Below, piece by piece: positions 1 through 12,097 of a stretch of DNA of 64,000 nt. The stretch spans positions 40,751,958 to 40,815,957 of the forward strand of contig NC_084596.1 in NCBI RefSeq assembly GCF_033807715.1, read 5' to 3'. The notes under the pieces were generated by a model. It saw only the letters and a program-made list of their open reading frames with translations. It was not told where the DNA came from and ran no database searches. Source of the DNA: Cololabis saira. Its lineage: Eukaryota > Chordata > Actinopteri > Beloniformes > Belonidae. Made by a program: the position numbers and the translations under genes. Every line of letters begins with the position of its first letter. Position 1 is the stretch's first letter.

Positions 1-915
1 TTTCAGATTTCGTCAGAATACCCTGGCTACGGTGGTCCAAAGTGCAAAAACGTAGAGGGGTTACAATATTCAACCCAGTCTCACAGGAAAACGTGGTACA
101 GGCTACGTTGGTCCACATTGCAAAACGTGGCCAATGTTACGATTTGCCCTCCTAAAACGTGAGATGTGAAACCGTTCCGTGGCTCATTCATTTTAATAGG
201 TTTCGTTAGGTTTCGTTTCTGTCACGTGACTTTCAAGTTTTCGGCTGTGGAGGAAAAATAAAATTGCTGCCATTTCTTTGATTCTCGGTCTAAATTGCAA
301 TATTTTAAGATAGTTTCGCCATGAAAAGCAGATTTTATCATATTCATAGCAAGAAATATATTTTGGTTATTTTACCCTCATTTAATGGATCTTATTGACG
401 GAAATGTATGAACCATGTGCTTGTTTTACTTCCTTTGAGTAATAAAACCACCAATTCTCTTGCATGGCCCCGTTATTAAAATATATGCCAGGCCCCGTGC
501 TTAATTTCTAAAGTGGGAGGTCCCGGAGCGCAGACGATGAGTGGCTCCGGTGCGAGAGAAAAAAAAAACACACACACACACACACACACACTGTTGAACT
601 GTCCGTTTTGACGTTAACGGCGATTTTCACAATGATATCTGCAACATTTCTTAAGGCAGAAACACCACTGTATCATTGCTAATTACACAACATTAGTGGG
701 TTAATTTCCTGCACACCAATTTTCATGTTTTTCCCTTCGATTGTGAGAAAAAAAAGAGTTGTTTCACGCTGAGAGCATCATGCCAGCCAATCAGAATCCT
801 GGAAAAAACATCAACAAATGACACGTGTAACTTCCAGGCTGATTTATGGTTCCGCGTTACACCAACGCAGAGCCTACGGCGGAAGTGATACTAGTAGCTG
901 ATTGGCCGATATGTG

Positions 916-946
<31 letters not shown>

Positions 947-1062
947 CCATCATCACCACCATCATCATCATCACCTTCATCATCATCATCCTCATCATCA
1001 TCACCATCATCATCATCATCGCTACCACCATCATCATCATCACCATCACCATCATCATCATC
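916..1062. repeat. (CAT)n trinucleotide run in left palindrome arm
   Basis: Nearly uninterrupted CAT/CAC triplets. They produce artefactual poly-His, poly-Ile or poly-Asp frames on both strands and are not coding. The mirror copy is at 3246-3347 and is shorter. Confidence 0.95.
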
Positions 1063-1287
1063 AGTCAAGTCAAATTGCACGTGCGAGGTCCCGTTCATCG
1101 CTGCTTGCAGCTTTAATTTATATATAACTATTTTAACATTTCTAAACACAAAAACATGAAAGTGTCCTTGATAATTCAATAATACAATAGGTTCATGTTA
1201 AGGACATCCGTTTTAATTAGTTCTCCTTCGATTATGAGATGTTATTAATGCTCAGTAGACACAGGAGGTTTGTTATGTATTGTTATG

Positions 1288-1700
1288 AGGCCTATTTCGT
1301 GTCTATTTTTGAACAGTTCACTAATGCTTTGAGCTAGGAAGCTGAAATTCTAGACTCTGTATCAAGAGGTGACTTTCATCCACTGTGCGGATTTTCAGAT
1401 CTGTGTGACCTTCGGAAGTGTCAAAGGTCACCCCGTCTGTTGCTTTTCGGCCTGCTAAGACTATTTCGTGTCTTTTTTTGCATAGTTCACTAACGCTTTG
1501 AGCTAGGAAGCTGAAATTCTACACTCTGTATCAGGAGGTGACTCTCATCCACTGTGCCGAGGTCCAGACCCGTGCGACCTTCGGAAGTGCCAAAGGTCAC
1601 CGTGTGTGGTGCCTTTTTCGTGCCTTTTTTGTGTGTTTTTTGAATAATTCACTAACGCTTTGAGCTGGGAGGCTGATTTTTGACTATGTTGCAATGCAGA
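1288..1700. repeat. Three tandem units of about 169 bp, left arm
   Basis: Each unit contains the GTTCACTAA...GAGCTAGGAAGCTGAAATTC block and a CTTCGGAAGTG block. Anchors at about 1316, 1485 and 1648 give periods of 169 and 163 bp. The right arm has four such units, with anchors at about 2489, 2651, 2820 and 2989. Confidence 0.8.
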
Positions 1701-3245
1701 AGGCCCTTTGCTAGGATCTTTTGGTCTTGTGGCTGTACGACTTCCGCAGAGCTAGTTGGCATTGCAGAGGATTTACAGAGTTGAGACTTGGCAAGCCCAA
1801 TTTAAGCCCCATATGGAGGCCACAGGTCAAGTTTTACTTGGTTTGGTCAAATATTGTGGCAACGGTGTCCGTTCGAATGTTGGAAAAGGTGACGTTTCAA
1901 AGCCCCGCCCATCGAAAAGTACAGGTCTGATCTGCACCAAACTAACGTCTGTCTGATCAGGGTATGCCCCCAAACAACATATAAAAAATTCAGACTCCTA
2001 GCTAAAGGCGTTAGTGAACTATGCAAAAAAAGACACAAAATAGGCCCTGTTCCATTAGTCAGGAGGCTCTCAGAGCTAGAGGTTTCTACACCCTCCTATC
2101 CAGCCAGAACGTTTTAGAGGAAACACTGTTGCAGAAGTCATAGAAATCTGAATTTTTTATATGTTGTTTGGGGGCATCCCCTGATCAGACAGACGTTAGT
2201 TTGGTGGAGATCAGACCTGTACTTTTCGATGGGCGGGGCTTTGAAACGTCACCTTTTCCAACATTCGAACGGACACCGTTGCCACAATATTTGACCAAAC
2301 CAAGTAAAACTTGACCTGTGGCCTCCATATGGGGCTTAAATTGGGCTTGCCAAGTCTCAACTCTGTAAACCCTCTGCAATGCCAACTAGCTCTGTGGAAG
2401 TCGTACAGCCACAAGACCAAAAGATCCTAGCAAAGGGCCTTCTGCATTGCAACATAGTCAAAAATCAGCCTCCCAGCTCAAAGCGTTAGTGAATTATTCA
2501 AAAAACACACAAAGAAGGCACGAAAAAGGCACCACACACGGTGACCTTTGGCACTTCCGAAGGTCGCACGGGTCTGGACCTCGGCACAGTGGATGAGAGT
2601 CACCTCCTGATACAGAGTGTAGAATTTCAGCTTCCTAGCTCAAAGCGTTAGTGAACTATGCAGAAAAAGACACAAAATAGTCTTAGCAGGCCGAAAAGCA
2701 ACAGACGCGGTGACCTTTGACACTTCCGAAGGTCACAGAGATCTGAAAATCCGCACAGTGGATGAAAGTCACCTCCTGATACAGAGTCTAGAATTTCAGC
2801 TTCCTAGCTCAAAGCGTTAGTGAACTATGCAAAAAAAGACACGAAATAGTCTTAGCAGGCCGAAAAGCAACAGACGGGGTGACCTTTGACACTTCCGAAG
2901 GTCACACAGATCTGAAAATCCGCACAGTGGATGAAAGTCACCTCTTGATACAGAGTCTAGAATTTCAGCTTCCTAGCTCAAAGCATTAGTGAACTGTTCA
3001 AAAATAGACACGAAATAGGCCTCATAACAATACATAACAAACCTCCTGTGTCTACTGAGCATTAATAACATCTCATAATCGAAGGAGAACTAATTAAAAC
3101 GGATGTCCTTAACATGAACCTATTGTATTATTGAATTATCAAGGACACTTTCATGTTTTTGTGTTTAGAAATGTTAAAATAGTTATATATAAATTAAAGC
3201 TGCAAGCAGCGATGAACGGGACCTCGCACGTGCAATTTGACTTGA

Positions 3246-3304
3246 CTGATGATGATGATGATGATGATGGTGATGGTGATGGTGATGATGATGATGGTGG
3301 TAGC

Positions 3305-3346
<42 letters not shown>

Positions 3347-3347
3347 C
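3246..3347. repeat. (GAT)n trinucleotide run in right palindrome arm
   Basis: Mirror copy of the CAT run at 916-1062, shorter by about 45-50 bp. The open frames across it are low complexity. Confidence 0.95.
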
Positions 3348-4235
3348 ACATATCGGCCAATCAGCTACTAGTATCACTTCCGCCGTAGGCTCTGCGTTGG
3401 TGTAACGCGGAACCATAAATCAGCCTGGAAGTTACACGTGTCATTTGTTGATGTTTTTTCCAGGATTCTGATTGGCTGGCATGATGCTCTCAGCGTGAAA
3501 CAACTCTTTTTTTTCTCACAATCGAAGGGAAAAACATGAAAATTGGTGTGCAGGAAATTAACCCACTAATGTTGTGTAATTAACAATGATACAGTGGTGT
3601 TTCTGCCTTAAGAAATGTTGCAGATATCATTGTGAAAATCGCCGTTAACGTCAAAACGGACAGTTCAACAGTGTGTGTGTGTGTGTGTGTTTTTTTTTTT
3701 CTCTCGCACCGGAGCCACTCATCGTCTGCGCTCCGGGACCTCCCACTTTAGAAATTAAGCACGGGGCCTGGCATATATTTTAATAACGGGGCCATGCAAG
3801 AGAATTGGTGGTTTTATTACTCAAAGGAAGTAAAACAAGCACATGGTTCATACATTTCCGTCAATAAGATCCATTAAATGAGGGTAAAATAACCAAAATA
3901 TATTTCTTGCTATGAATATGATAAAATCTGCTTTTCATGGCGAAACTATCTTAAAATATTGCAATTTAGACCGAGAATCAAAGAAATGGCAGCAATTTTA
4001 TTTTTCCTCCACAGCCGAAAACTTGAAAGTCACCTGACAGAAACGAAACCTAACAAAACCTATTAAAATGAATGAGCCACGGAACGGTTTCACATCTCAC
4101 GTTTTAGGAGGGCAAATCGTAACATTGGCCACGTTTTGCAATGTGGACCAACGTAGCCTGTACCACGTTTTCCTGTGAGACTGGGTTGAATATTGTAACC
4201 CCTCTACGTTTTTGCACTTTGGACCACCGTAGCCA

Positions 4236-7200
4236 GGGTATTCTGACGAAATCTGAAAAAACCTTGCAACCAGAGCAAGCAAGAGATTATGTACATTTAT
4301 TGAGTGAATATTATGAAATTGAAATATGTATTGCTAGAAATGTAATCAAAACGCATTTCTATGCAAAAACTAACTCAAGGTATTGATTTTTTTTCACAGC
4401 ACTGTCCAGCAACCAAAAACGTAACGATTTCACGTTATTAAAAAGTTCCAGTTTTACATTATTCTGACGAGATCTGAAAAAACCTTGCAACCAGAGCAAG
4501 CAAGAGATTATCTACATTTATATATTGCTATAAATGTAATCAAATCGCATTTCTATGCAGAAACTAACTCAAAATATAGATTTTTTTCACTCAAAACTGA
4601 AAAATGTCCACCGTGTTTGTTAACTCAAAATATAGATTTTTTTCACTCAAAAATGAAAAATGTCCACCATGTTTGTTGGTATCACGGCCAGAATCTTAAA
4701 AGTCACGTGACTTGGACGCAAAACGAATAGGCAGAAAAATGTAACAGTTATACATTTCAAGGGCTAGAAAAATGTAACAGTTATACATTTCAAGGGCTAA
4801 TATTGTAACCCCTCTACGTTTTTGCATTTGGACCAACGTAGCCAGGGTATTCTGACGAGATCTGAAAAACCTTGCAACCAGAGCAAGCAAGAGATTATGT
4901 ACATTTATTGAGTGAATATTATGAAATTGAAATATGTATTGCTAGAAATGTAATCAAAATGCATTTCTATGCAGAAACTAACTCAAGATATTGATTTTTT
5001 TCCCAGCGTGTCCAGCAACCAAAAACGTAACGATTTCACGTTATTCAAACGTTCCAGATTTACATTATTCTGATGAGATCTGAAAAAAACCTTGCAACCA
5101 GAGCAAGCAAGAGATTATGTACATTTATTGAGTGAATATTATGAAAGTGAAATATGTATTGCTAGAAATGTAATCAAAACACATTTCTATGCAGAAACTA
5201 ACTCAAGATATTGATTTTTTTTTTTCACAGCACTGTCCAGCAACCAAAAACGTAACGATTTCACGTTATTAAAAAGTTCCAGTTTTACATTATTCTGACG
5301 AGATCTGAAAAAACCTTGCAACCAGAGCAAGCAAGAGATTGTGTACATTTATTGAGTGAATATTATCAAAGTGAAATATGTATTGCTAGAAATATAATCA
5401 AAACGCATTTCTATGCAGAAACTAACTCCCAATATTGATTTTATTCCCAGCGTGTCCAGCAACAAAAAATGTAACCATTACACGTTATTAAAACGTTCCA
5501 GATTTACATTATTCTGACGAGATCTGAAAAAACCTTGCAACCACGAGCAAGCAAGAGATTATATACATTTACTGAGTGAATATTATGAAAGTGAAATATG
5601 TATTGCTAGAAATGTAATCAAAACGCATTTCTATGCAGAAACTAACTCAAAATATTGATTTTCTTCACAGCGTGTACAGCAACCAAAAATGTAACCATTT
5701 CACGTTTTTAAAACGTTCCAGATTTACATTATTCTGACGAGATCTGAAAAAACCTTGCAACCACGAGCAAGCAAGATATTATATACATTTACTGAGTGAA
5801 TATTATGAAAGTGAAATATGTATTGCTAGAAATGTAATCAAAACGCATTTCTATGCAGAAACTAACTCAAAATATTGATTTTCTTCACAGCGTGTACAGC
5901 AACCAAAAATGTAACCATTTCACGTTTTTAAAACGTTCCAGATTTACATTATTCTGACGAGATCTGAAAAAACCTTGCAACCACGAGCAAGCAAGAGATT
6001 ATATACATTTACTGAGTGAATATTATGAAAGTGAAATATGTATTGCTAGAAATGTAATCAAAACGCATTTCTATGCAGAAACTAACTCAAAATATTAATT
6101 TTCTTCACAGCGTGTACAGCAACCAAAAATGTAACCATTTCACGTTTTTAAAACGTTCCAGATTTACATTATTCTGACGAGATCTGAAAAAACCTTGCAA
6201 CCACGAGCAAGCAAGAGATTGTGTACATTTATTGAGTGAATATTATCAAAGTGAAATATGTATTGCTAGAAATATAATCAAAACGCATTTCTATGCAGAA
6301 ACTAACTCACAATAGTGATTTTATTCCCAGCGTGTCCAGCAACCAAAAATGTAACCATTACACGTTATTAAAACGTTCCAGATTTACATTATTCTGACGA
6401 GATCTGAAAAAACCTTGCAACCACGAGCAAGCAAGAGATTATATACATTTACTTAGTGAATATTATGAAAGTGAAATATGTATTGCTAGAAATGTAATCA
6501 AAACGCATTTCTATGCAGAAACTAACTCAAAATATTGATTTTCTTCACAGCGTGTACAGCAACCAAAAATGTAACCATTTCACGTTTTTAAAACGTTCCA
6601 GATTTACATTATTCTGACGAGATCTGAAAAAACCTTGCAACCACGAGCAAGCAAGATATTATATACATTTACTGAGTGAATATTATGAAAGTGAAATATG
6701 TATTGCTAGAAATGTAATCAAAACGCATTTCTATGCAGAAACTAACTCAAAATATTGATTTTCTTCACAGCGTGTACAGCAACCAAAAATGTAACCATTT
6801 CACGTTTTTAAAACGTTCCAGATTTACATTATTCTGACGAGATCTGAAAAAACCTTGCAACCACGAGCAAGCAAGAGATTATATACATTTACTGAGTGAA
6901 TATTATGAAAGTGAAATATGTATTGCTAGAAATGTAATCAAAACGCATTTCTATGCAGAAACTAACTCAAAATATTGATTTTCTTCACAGCGTGTACAGC
7001 AACCAAAAATGTAACCATTTCACGTTTTTAAAACGTTCCAGATTTACATTATTCTGACGAGATCTGAAAAAACCTTGCAACCACGAGCAAGCAAGAGATT
7101 ATATACATTTACTGAGTGAATATTATGAAAGTGAAATATGTATTGCTAGAAATGTAATCAAAACGCATTTCTATGCAGAAACTAACTCAAAATATTGATT

Positions 7201-7646
7201 TTCTTCACAGCGTGTACAGCAACCAAAAATGTAACCATTTCACGTTTTTAAAACGTTCCAGATTTACATTATTCTGACGAGATCTGAAAAAACCTTGCAA
7301 CCACGAGCAAGCAAGATATTATATACATTTACTGAGTGAATATTATGAAAGTGAAATATGTATTGCTAGAAATGTAATCAAAACGCATTTCTATGCAGAA
7401 ACTAACTCAAAATATTGATTTTCTTCACAGTGTGTACAGCAACCAAAAATGTAACCATTTCACGTTTTTAAAACGTTCCAGATTTACATTATTCTGACGA
7501 GATCTGAAAAAACCTTGCAACCACGAGCAAGCAAGAGAATATATACATTTACTGAGTGAATATTATGAAAGTGAAATATGTATTGCTAGAAATGTAATCA
7601 AAACGCATTTCTATGCAGAAACTAACTCAAAATATTGATTTTCTTC
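4236..7646. repeat. 220-bp tandem array with 880-bp higher-order period
   Basis: About 15 units, each starting near ATTCTGACGAGATCTG. Unit starts at 5511, 5731, 5951, 6171, 6391, 6611, 6831, 7051, 7271 and 7491 are exactly 220 bp apart. Units near 5292 and 6171 share private variants (GTGTACATTTATTGAG, TATCAAAG, TTTATTCCCAG), and the following units match pairwise, so blocks of four units (about 880 bp) were duplicated. The array starts inside the right end of the palindrome and shares its sequence. No protein is encoded. Confidence 0.93.
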
Positions 7647-7880
7647 ACTCAAAAAGGAAAAATGTCCACCGTATTTGTTGGTATCACAGCCAGAATCTTA
7701 AAAGTCACGTGACTTGGGCGCAAAACGAATCGGCAGAAAAATGTAACAGTTATACGTTTTAAGGGCTAAAAAACGTAACAGTTATACATTTCAAGGGCTA
7801 ATATTGTAGCCCCTCTACGTTTTTGCGCTTTGGACCAACGTAGGCAGGGCACGTTTTTGTGTGAGACTGGGTTGATTATT
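7647..7880. mobile_element. Terminal segment of the array/palindrome element
   Basis: Closely related to 4600-4850: a TCACGTGACTTGG block, two AACAGTTATACATTT repeats and CCCTCTACGTTTTTGC, then a GTGAGACTGGGTTG end. That end also occurs at about 4176-4190 and, inverted, near 75-88. The segment probably marks the right terminus of the composite repeat that fills 1-7880. Confidence 0.6.
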
Positions 7881-8390
7881 ACTGCTGGAATTAGAAATGA
7901 ACCACCAGTTTGTGTATTTCAGGCTCTGGATACTTACTACTAGTAAGTACTGATGCATCACTTCTCAACCTGCAGTTGCTGAGGTGGCCGGCCAGAGCAG
8001 CTAGCATGTTGATTGATTGATTGATTGATTGATTTGATTGATTTTGTACATGTAAAAAGACAACAATTAAAAGAGAAGATAAGAAAACAAATCAAAACAA
8101 AACAAAACAAAACAAAACAAAAAAATACAAAGAATTTCATCATTTAACACTTAAATATCTTGATTTACATGTGCAAAAAGGAGTAGGAAGAAGTGTAAAC
8201 TTATTTAATCCTACCCCCATTCACTAATCATTTATTAACACGTATTTATAATAACTAACTATACTATAATTATACTCACACACTGTACTCACACACTTAC
8301 CTATACATACATACACATAGTTGAATATTTCTATATATTTGTACACACATGCCCATATATAAATATACTTATTTATATACAGTTGCAATA
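7881..8390 (-). repeat. Retroelement 3' tail and low-complexity DNA
   Basis: Contains a (GATT)n run at about 8011-8042, a (CAAAA)n run near 8093-8120, and the AGGAGTAGGAAGAAGT motif. That motif recurs in opposite orientation near 13500, so this is a fish non-LTR 3' tail on the minus strand. The rest is AT-rich. No gene is seen. Confidence 0.55.
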
Positions 8391-9700
8391 TGGCTTCCAG
8401 TGCAACTGTGAGAAACCTTGGTGTTGTTTTGGATCAGGATTTGTCGTTTAAACCATATGTTAATCAGGTTTGTAAAATAGCATTTTTCCATCTCCGTAAT
8501 ATTGCAAAGATTAGGAAAATCCTCTCGCAGAGTGATGCAGAAAAACTAGTTCATGCATTTGTATCTTCTAGACTAGATTACTGTAATGTGTTATTAGCAG
8601 GATGTCCAAGTAATTTGCTGAATAGGCCCCAGCTGATTCAAAATGCAGCATCACGAGTGCCGACAGGAATTAGCAGGAGAGACCACGTCTCTCCAGTGTT
8701 AGCGTCGCTCCATTGGTTACCCGTAAAATTCAGAATCCAATTTAAAATGTTATTACTTGCGTATAAGCCCAAAACGGCTTAGCTCCGCATTATTTGCAAG
8801 GCCTGATAGTGCCTTATGTTCCTGGCAGAGCTCTCCGTTCTCAGAGTGCAGGTTTACTCGTAGTTCCTAGAGTATCTAAATGTAGATTTGGAGGGCGGGC
8901 GTTCTGCTATCAGGCACCATTACTATGGAACCAACTTCCAATCTGGGTTAAGGAGGCTGACACCACCTCCACCTTTAAAACTAAACTTAAAACATTTCTC
9001 TTTAGTAAAGCCTATAGTTAGTGTTTAGTAAACCTCTAGTTGGTGTTGGTAAATCTCTAGGTAGTGTAAACTCTAGTGTGTTAGAGTCGCTCCTTTAGTT
9101 TCTTGTGCTGGCCCCCCCTTCTCTTCTTTTTTTTCTCTTTTGTTCATGGTGCAACATCCTCTGCCGGTGGCGAAGAGCATCTCTGAATGCACAACACCGG
9201 ATCCTGCAGCGTGGGAGTGAGAGGGGCAGGGTAACGGCCCGGGCAGGCGGGGGAGAGATTTGTCCGTCAAGACTCCTCTCCCTGGCCCTGCCCCTTCTCA
9301 ACCTTTCCCCGACCCTGCACCCCAACCTGGGACTTGCTGATTGGGCCGGAGCTTCGGGAGCTGCATGCTGGCCTGTGGACCCCACCACCAGTCATCCCGT
9401 TGCTGCTTCCACCTGCCTGCTGTGTTGTTGCCGTCCCTGACCCCCAGTCTGGCCCTCGGCAGGAGGGTCCCCCCTTATGATCCTGGTCCTGCTCAAGGTT
9501 TCTTCCCTCCTAAAGGGGAGTTTTTCTTGCCACTGTTTGGTTTAAGGTTTTTCTCCCACTAGGGGAGTTTTTACCTGCCATTGTTTATGTAATAACTGCT
9601 CGGGGGTTTATGTTCTGGGTGTCTGGAAAGCGTCTAGAGACAATTTTTGTTGTATTAGACGCTATATAAATAAAATTGAATTGAATTGAATTGAATTGAA
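8391..9700 (+). mobile_element. 5'-truncated L2-type LINE: RT C-terminus plus 3'UTR
   Basis: Two frames encode the C-terminal part of an L2-clade non-LTR retrotransposon protein: 8390-8782 with LGVVLDQDLSFKPYV and SSRLDYCNVLLAG, then 8794-9021 with LLWNQLP. A stop at 8780-8782 and a frame change between them show that it is dead. The 3'UTR (9025-9690) ends with TATATAAATAAAATTG and a (TTGAA)n tail. The frame was taken from the RT-like residues; the first ATG is not a genuine start. Related minus-strand pieces lie at 17010-18560 and 22722-22852. Confidence 0.85.
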
Positions 9701-10420
9701 TTATTTACACCATACTATCTCTATATTAACTCTGTCTGCTCTATATCTATATATATCTACATACACACATATACACACATATATACATATACATACACAT
9801 ACACACCCATACACCCATACACCCATACATACATTTAATGCCCCTGAAGGTTTCCTGCATAGACACCTGTACTGGGCTATCGTCTATTATGACCTTATGC
9901 TGACCTCAGGGCTTCAGGCCTGCGGTTACAGATCCGCCAGTACAAACCCAACCGTCCATCGCGGCGTTGCAAGTTCAGCGAGTCCAGGGTCGAGAGTTTC
10001 TGTGAGCTAATTAAGTTTTACAGTTTCTGTTCTAAGACCCTGCGTTTCTGAGGTGACGGGTCGCTCTCTTAGACTGCAGACGCCTACACAAACCTCAAGC
10101 GAGTTGGCAGAACAAACATGTTACAGGTACGATGCTACTTTACCACAAGAGCAGTGGGGGCGGAAACACAAGCAAGCTGAGAAGGTTGGTCTCATTACAC
10201 CACAACAACGTTTGTGTAGGCTATGTCTTACTCATCTTTCTATGTCCTCATCGTCTTCTAGATCACAGCGTCTCACTCGTGTGTTTAAAATCTGGCCATA
10301 TTCAGTCAGAGGCCGCCGCTCTTTGGGACAGCGGTTCACTGAGCCATATCCTGCTTGTTACCAGACCTGAAAATGCTCTGTGCTTCATTTGTGCAACATT
10401 CTGAGGCTGCAAATTTTGTT
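9701..10420. other. Intergenic, no gene recognised
   Basis: An ATACAC/ATACAT-rich stretch (9735-9830) continues the repeat into which the L2 copy was inserted. From 9835 the sequence is of ordinary complexity, with open frames near 100 codons that resemble nothing known to me and have no splice context. A decayed repeat or gene remnant cannot be excluded. Confidence 0.4.
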
Positions 10421-10640
10421 TTATGTTTTACTTTCTCCTCAAATTCCCCTGCCTGACATTGTAATCTGAATTGAAACAGTTTGAATGTTTTAGATCCACG
10501 GTAAAAGTATTCATATATCTACTTGCTCTTCTCATTTTTCATGAGCTGAAATGAGGCAAGGCAAGTTATCTGTGCAGCACATTTCATGCACAAGGCCATT
10601 CATCGTGCTTGAACATGACGTAAGAAAGACACATTTAAAA
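10421..10640. repeat. Dispersed duplicated segment A
   Basis: The same sequence recurs at 15050-15145 plus 15945-16060, where it is split by a miniature transposon. Shared motifs: CTTTCTCCTCAAATTCC, GTAAAAGTATTCATATATCTA, CATTTCATGCACAAGGC. The two copies flank myoc. Confidence 0.8.
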
Positions 10641-11170
10641 GTAATGATGAATGAAAATTAAAACAACTATTTGGATTAAACAGCAAAAGCTCAACTAGAA
10701 GAGTACAGATGAATTCACACGATGAAAGTTGCAGTGCAGCGTGGGGAGTAACGACAGCAAACACAGACACTTTTATCCCTGATGTTGACCTGCAGTTCTC
10801 TGGGAGTAAAATAAAATAATACAAAAAATGTACAAGCAAGAAAATGCAAAGTTGTTTGGGAGATAATTGGTCTGCAGGGGCAGATTCAAACTCTGGAACT
10901 GTGTATTTTTACTATTTATACATCATGGAAGAATACAATATCTTATGTGGCGTTTAATAGCTGTTTATTTGTTACAAATATATACAAAAAGGATTCTTTT
11001 TTTTTGAATCCCCAAAACTGATGACAGCAACATTCAAAGAGCGTAGTCTTTATGTAACAGACCCCGGTGTTTCAGCGTTATCATGACTCACAGAGTTACA
11101 CAGGTTCTCTTTGTTGTAACAACATCTTATTCACAATTTTAATAAAAAACACCCTTCAACCAGAGCCCCT
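10641..11170. other. Downstream flank of myoc, no gene recognised
   Basis: Unique AT-rich sequence. On the minus strand a candidate AATAAA lies near 10962-10967 and an ATTAAA near 11138. Either could terminate a long myoc 3'UTR that reads through the adjacent transposon. This is inference only. Confidence 0.35.
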
Positions 11171-12081
11171 ACGGAAGAGTATTAGGGCCAGCAGGAGAAA
11201 AATAAAAATAATATTTTGGAGGAGGAAGATTTTTTTTTCATTATGAGAGAAAAAAGTCGAAATGTCGAAATAAAAGTCGAAATGTCAAGATTAATGTTGA
11301 AGTACAATTTCGAGAAAAAAGTCAAAATGTCGAGAAAAAGTTGAAATGTTGAGAAAAAAGTCGAAATTTCGAAAAAAAGTCAAAATGTTGAGAAAAAGTT
11401 GAAATGTTGAGAAAAAAATTGAAATGTCGATAATAATGTCGAAGTACAATTTCGAGAAAAAAGTCAAAATGTTGAGAAAAAAGTTGAAATTTCGAGAAAA
11501 AAGTCGAAATGTCGAGAAAAAAGTTGAAATGTTGAAAAAAAAATCAAAATGTCGAGAATAATGTTGAAGCACAATTTCGAGAAAAAAGTCAAAATGTTGA
11601 GAAAAAAGTTGAAATTTTGAGAAAAAAGTCGATATGTCGAGAAAAAAGTTGAAATGTTGAGAAAAAAATCAAAATGTCGAGAATAATGTTGAAGCACAAT
11701 TTCGAGAAAAAAGTCGAAATGTTGAGAAAAAAGTCAAAATTTCAAGAAAAAAGTCAAAATGTTAAGAAAAAAGTTGAAATGTTGAGAAAAAAATCGAAAT
11801 GTCGAGAATAATGTCGAAGTACAATTTCGAGAAAAATGTCGAAGTACAATTTCGAGAAAAAAGTCAAAATGTTGAGAAAAAAGTTGAATTGTTGAGAAAA
11901 AAAATCGAAATGTCGAGAATAATGTCGAAGTACAATTATTATTATATTATTAATATTTAACATTAATCTCAACATTTCGACTTTTTTCTCGACATTTTTG
12001 ACTTTTTTCTCGAAGTGCACAATAAAAAAAATCTTCCCCTCTCAAATATTTTTCTCCTGCCTGGCCCTAACACTCCTCCAC
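11171..12081. mobile_element. Miniature inverted-repeat transposon with about 20-bp internal minisatellite
   Basis: The left end ACGGAAGAGTATTAGGGCC is mirrored at 12061-12081 with a few mismatches. The interior (11240-12010) repeats GTCGAAAT/TTCGAGAAAAAA units of about 20 bp. A second copy of the family is at 46431-47145. The right end is 16 bp from the myoc stop codon, so the element forms almost all of the proximal myoc 3'UTR. The frames read across it are repetitive Phe/Asn/Leu strings with no function. Confidence 0.85.
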
Positions 12082-12097
12082 CCCCCCCGTGTCCGTC

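Larger units (their letters stand above)
1..4258. repeat. Giant imperfect palindrome, about 2-kb arms, open at the left edge
   Basis: Positions 1-1994 are the reverse complement of 2147-4258, with a 152-bp unpaired spacer (1995-2146). Matching landmarks: the CCGGAGCCAC/GTGGCTCCGG block (about 541 and 3710), the (CA)n/(TG)n runs near 570 and 3670, and the CAT/ATG runs. The arms differ in length (1994 versus 2112) because the right arm carries one more copy of a roughly 169-bp unit and a shorter trinucleotide run. Base 1 still pairs with 4258, so the left arm probably continues outside the window. No long non-repetitive reading frame is present. It is probably a fold-back, non-autonomous transposon or nested elements; the superfamily is not recognised. 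Confidence 0.9.

Noticed and set aside
846..1179. Poly-His / poly-Asp / poly-Ile open frames at 846-1179 and 3131-3416
   Set aside because: They are translations of the CAT trinucleotide run in a palindromic repeat, open on both strands and mirrored in the other arm.
4236..7646. Regular repeats resembling a CRISPR array
   Set aside because: The whole 220-bp unit is repeated with no unique spacers, and the genome is vertebrate. It is tandem satellite-like DNA.
8390..9021. Dynamin-independent protein gene at 8.4-9.0 kb
   Set aside because: RT C-terminal motifs, an internal stop and an L2-type 3'UTR show a dead LINE.
9095..9440. 97-111-codon frames on both strands at 9.1-9.4 kb
   Set aside because: They lie inside the 3'UTR of the L2 copy.
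11291..12020. Phe/Asn/Leu-repeat frames
   Set aside because: Translation of the GTCGAAAT minisatellite inside a miniature transposon.
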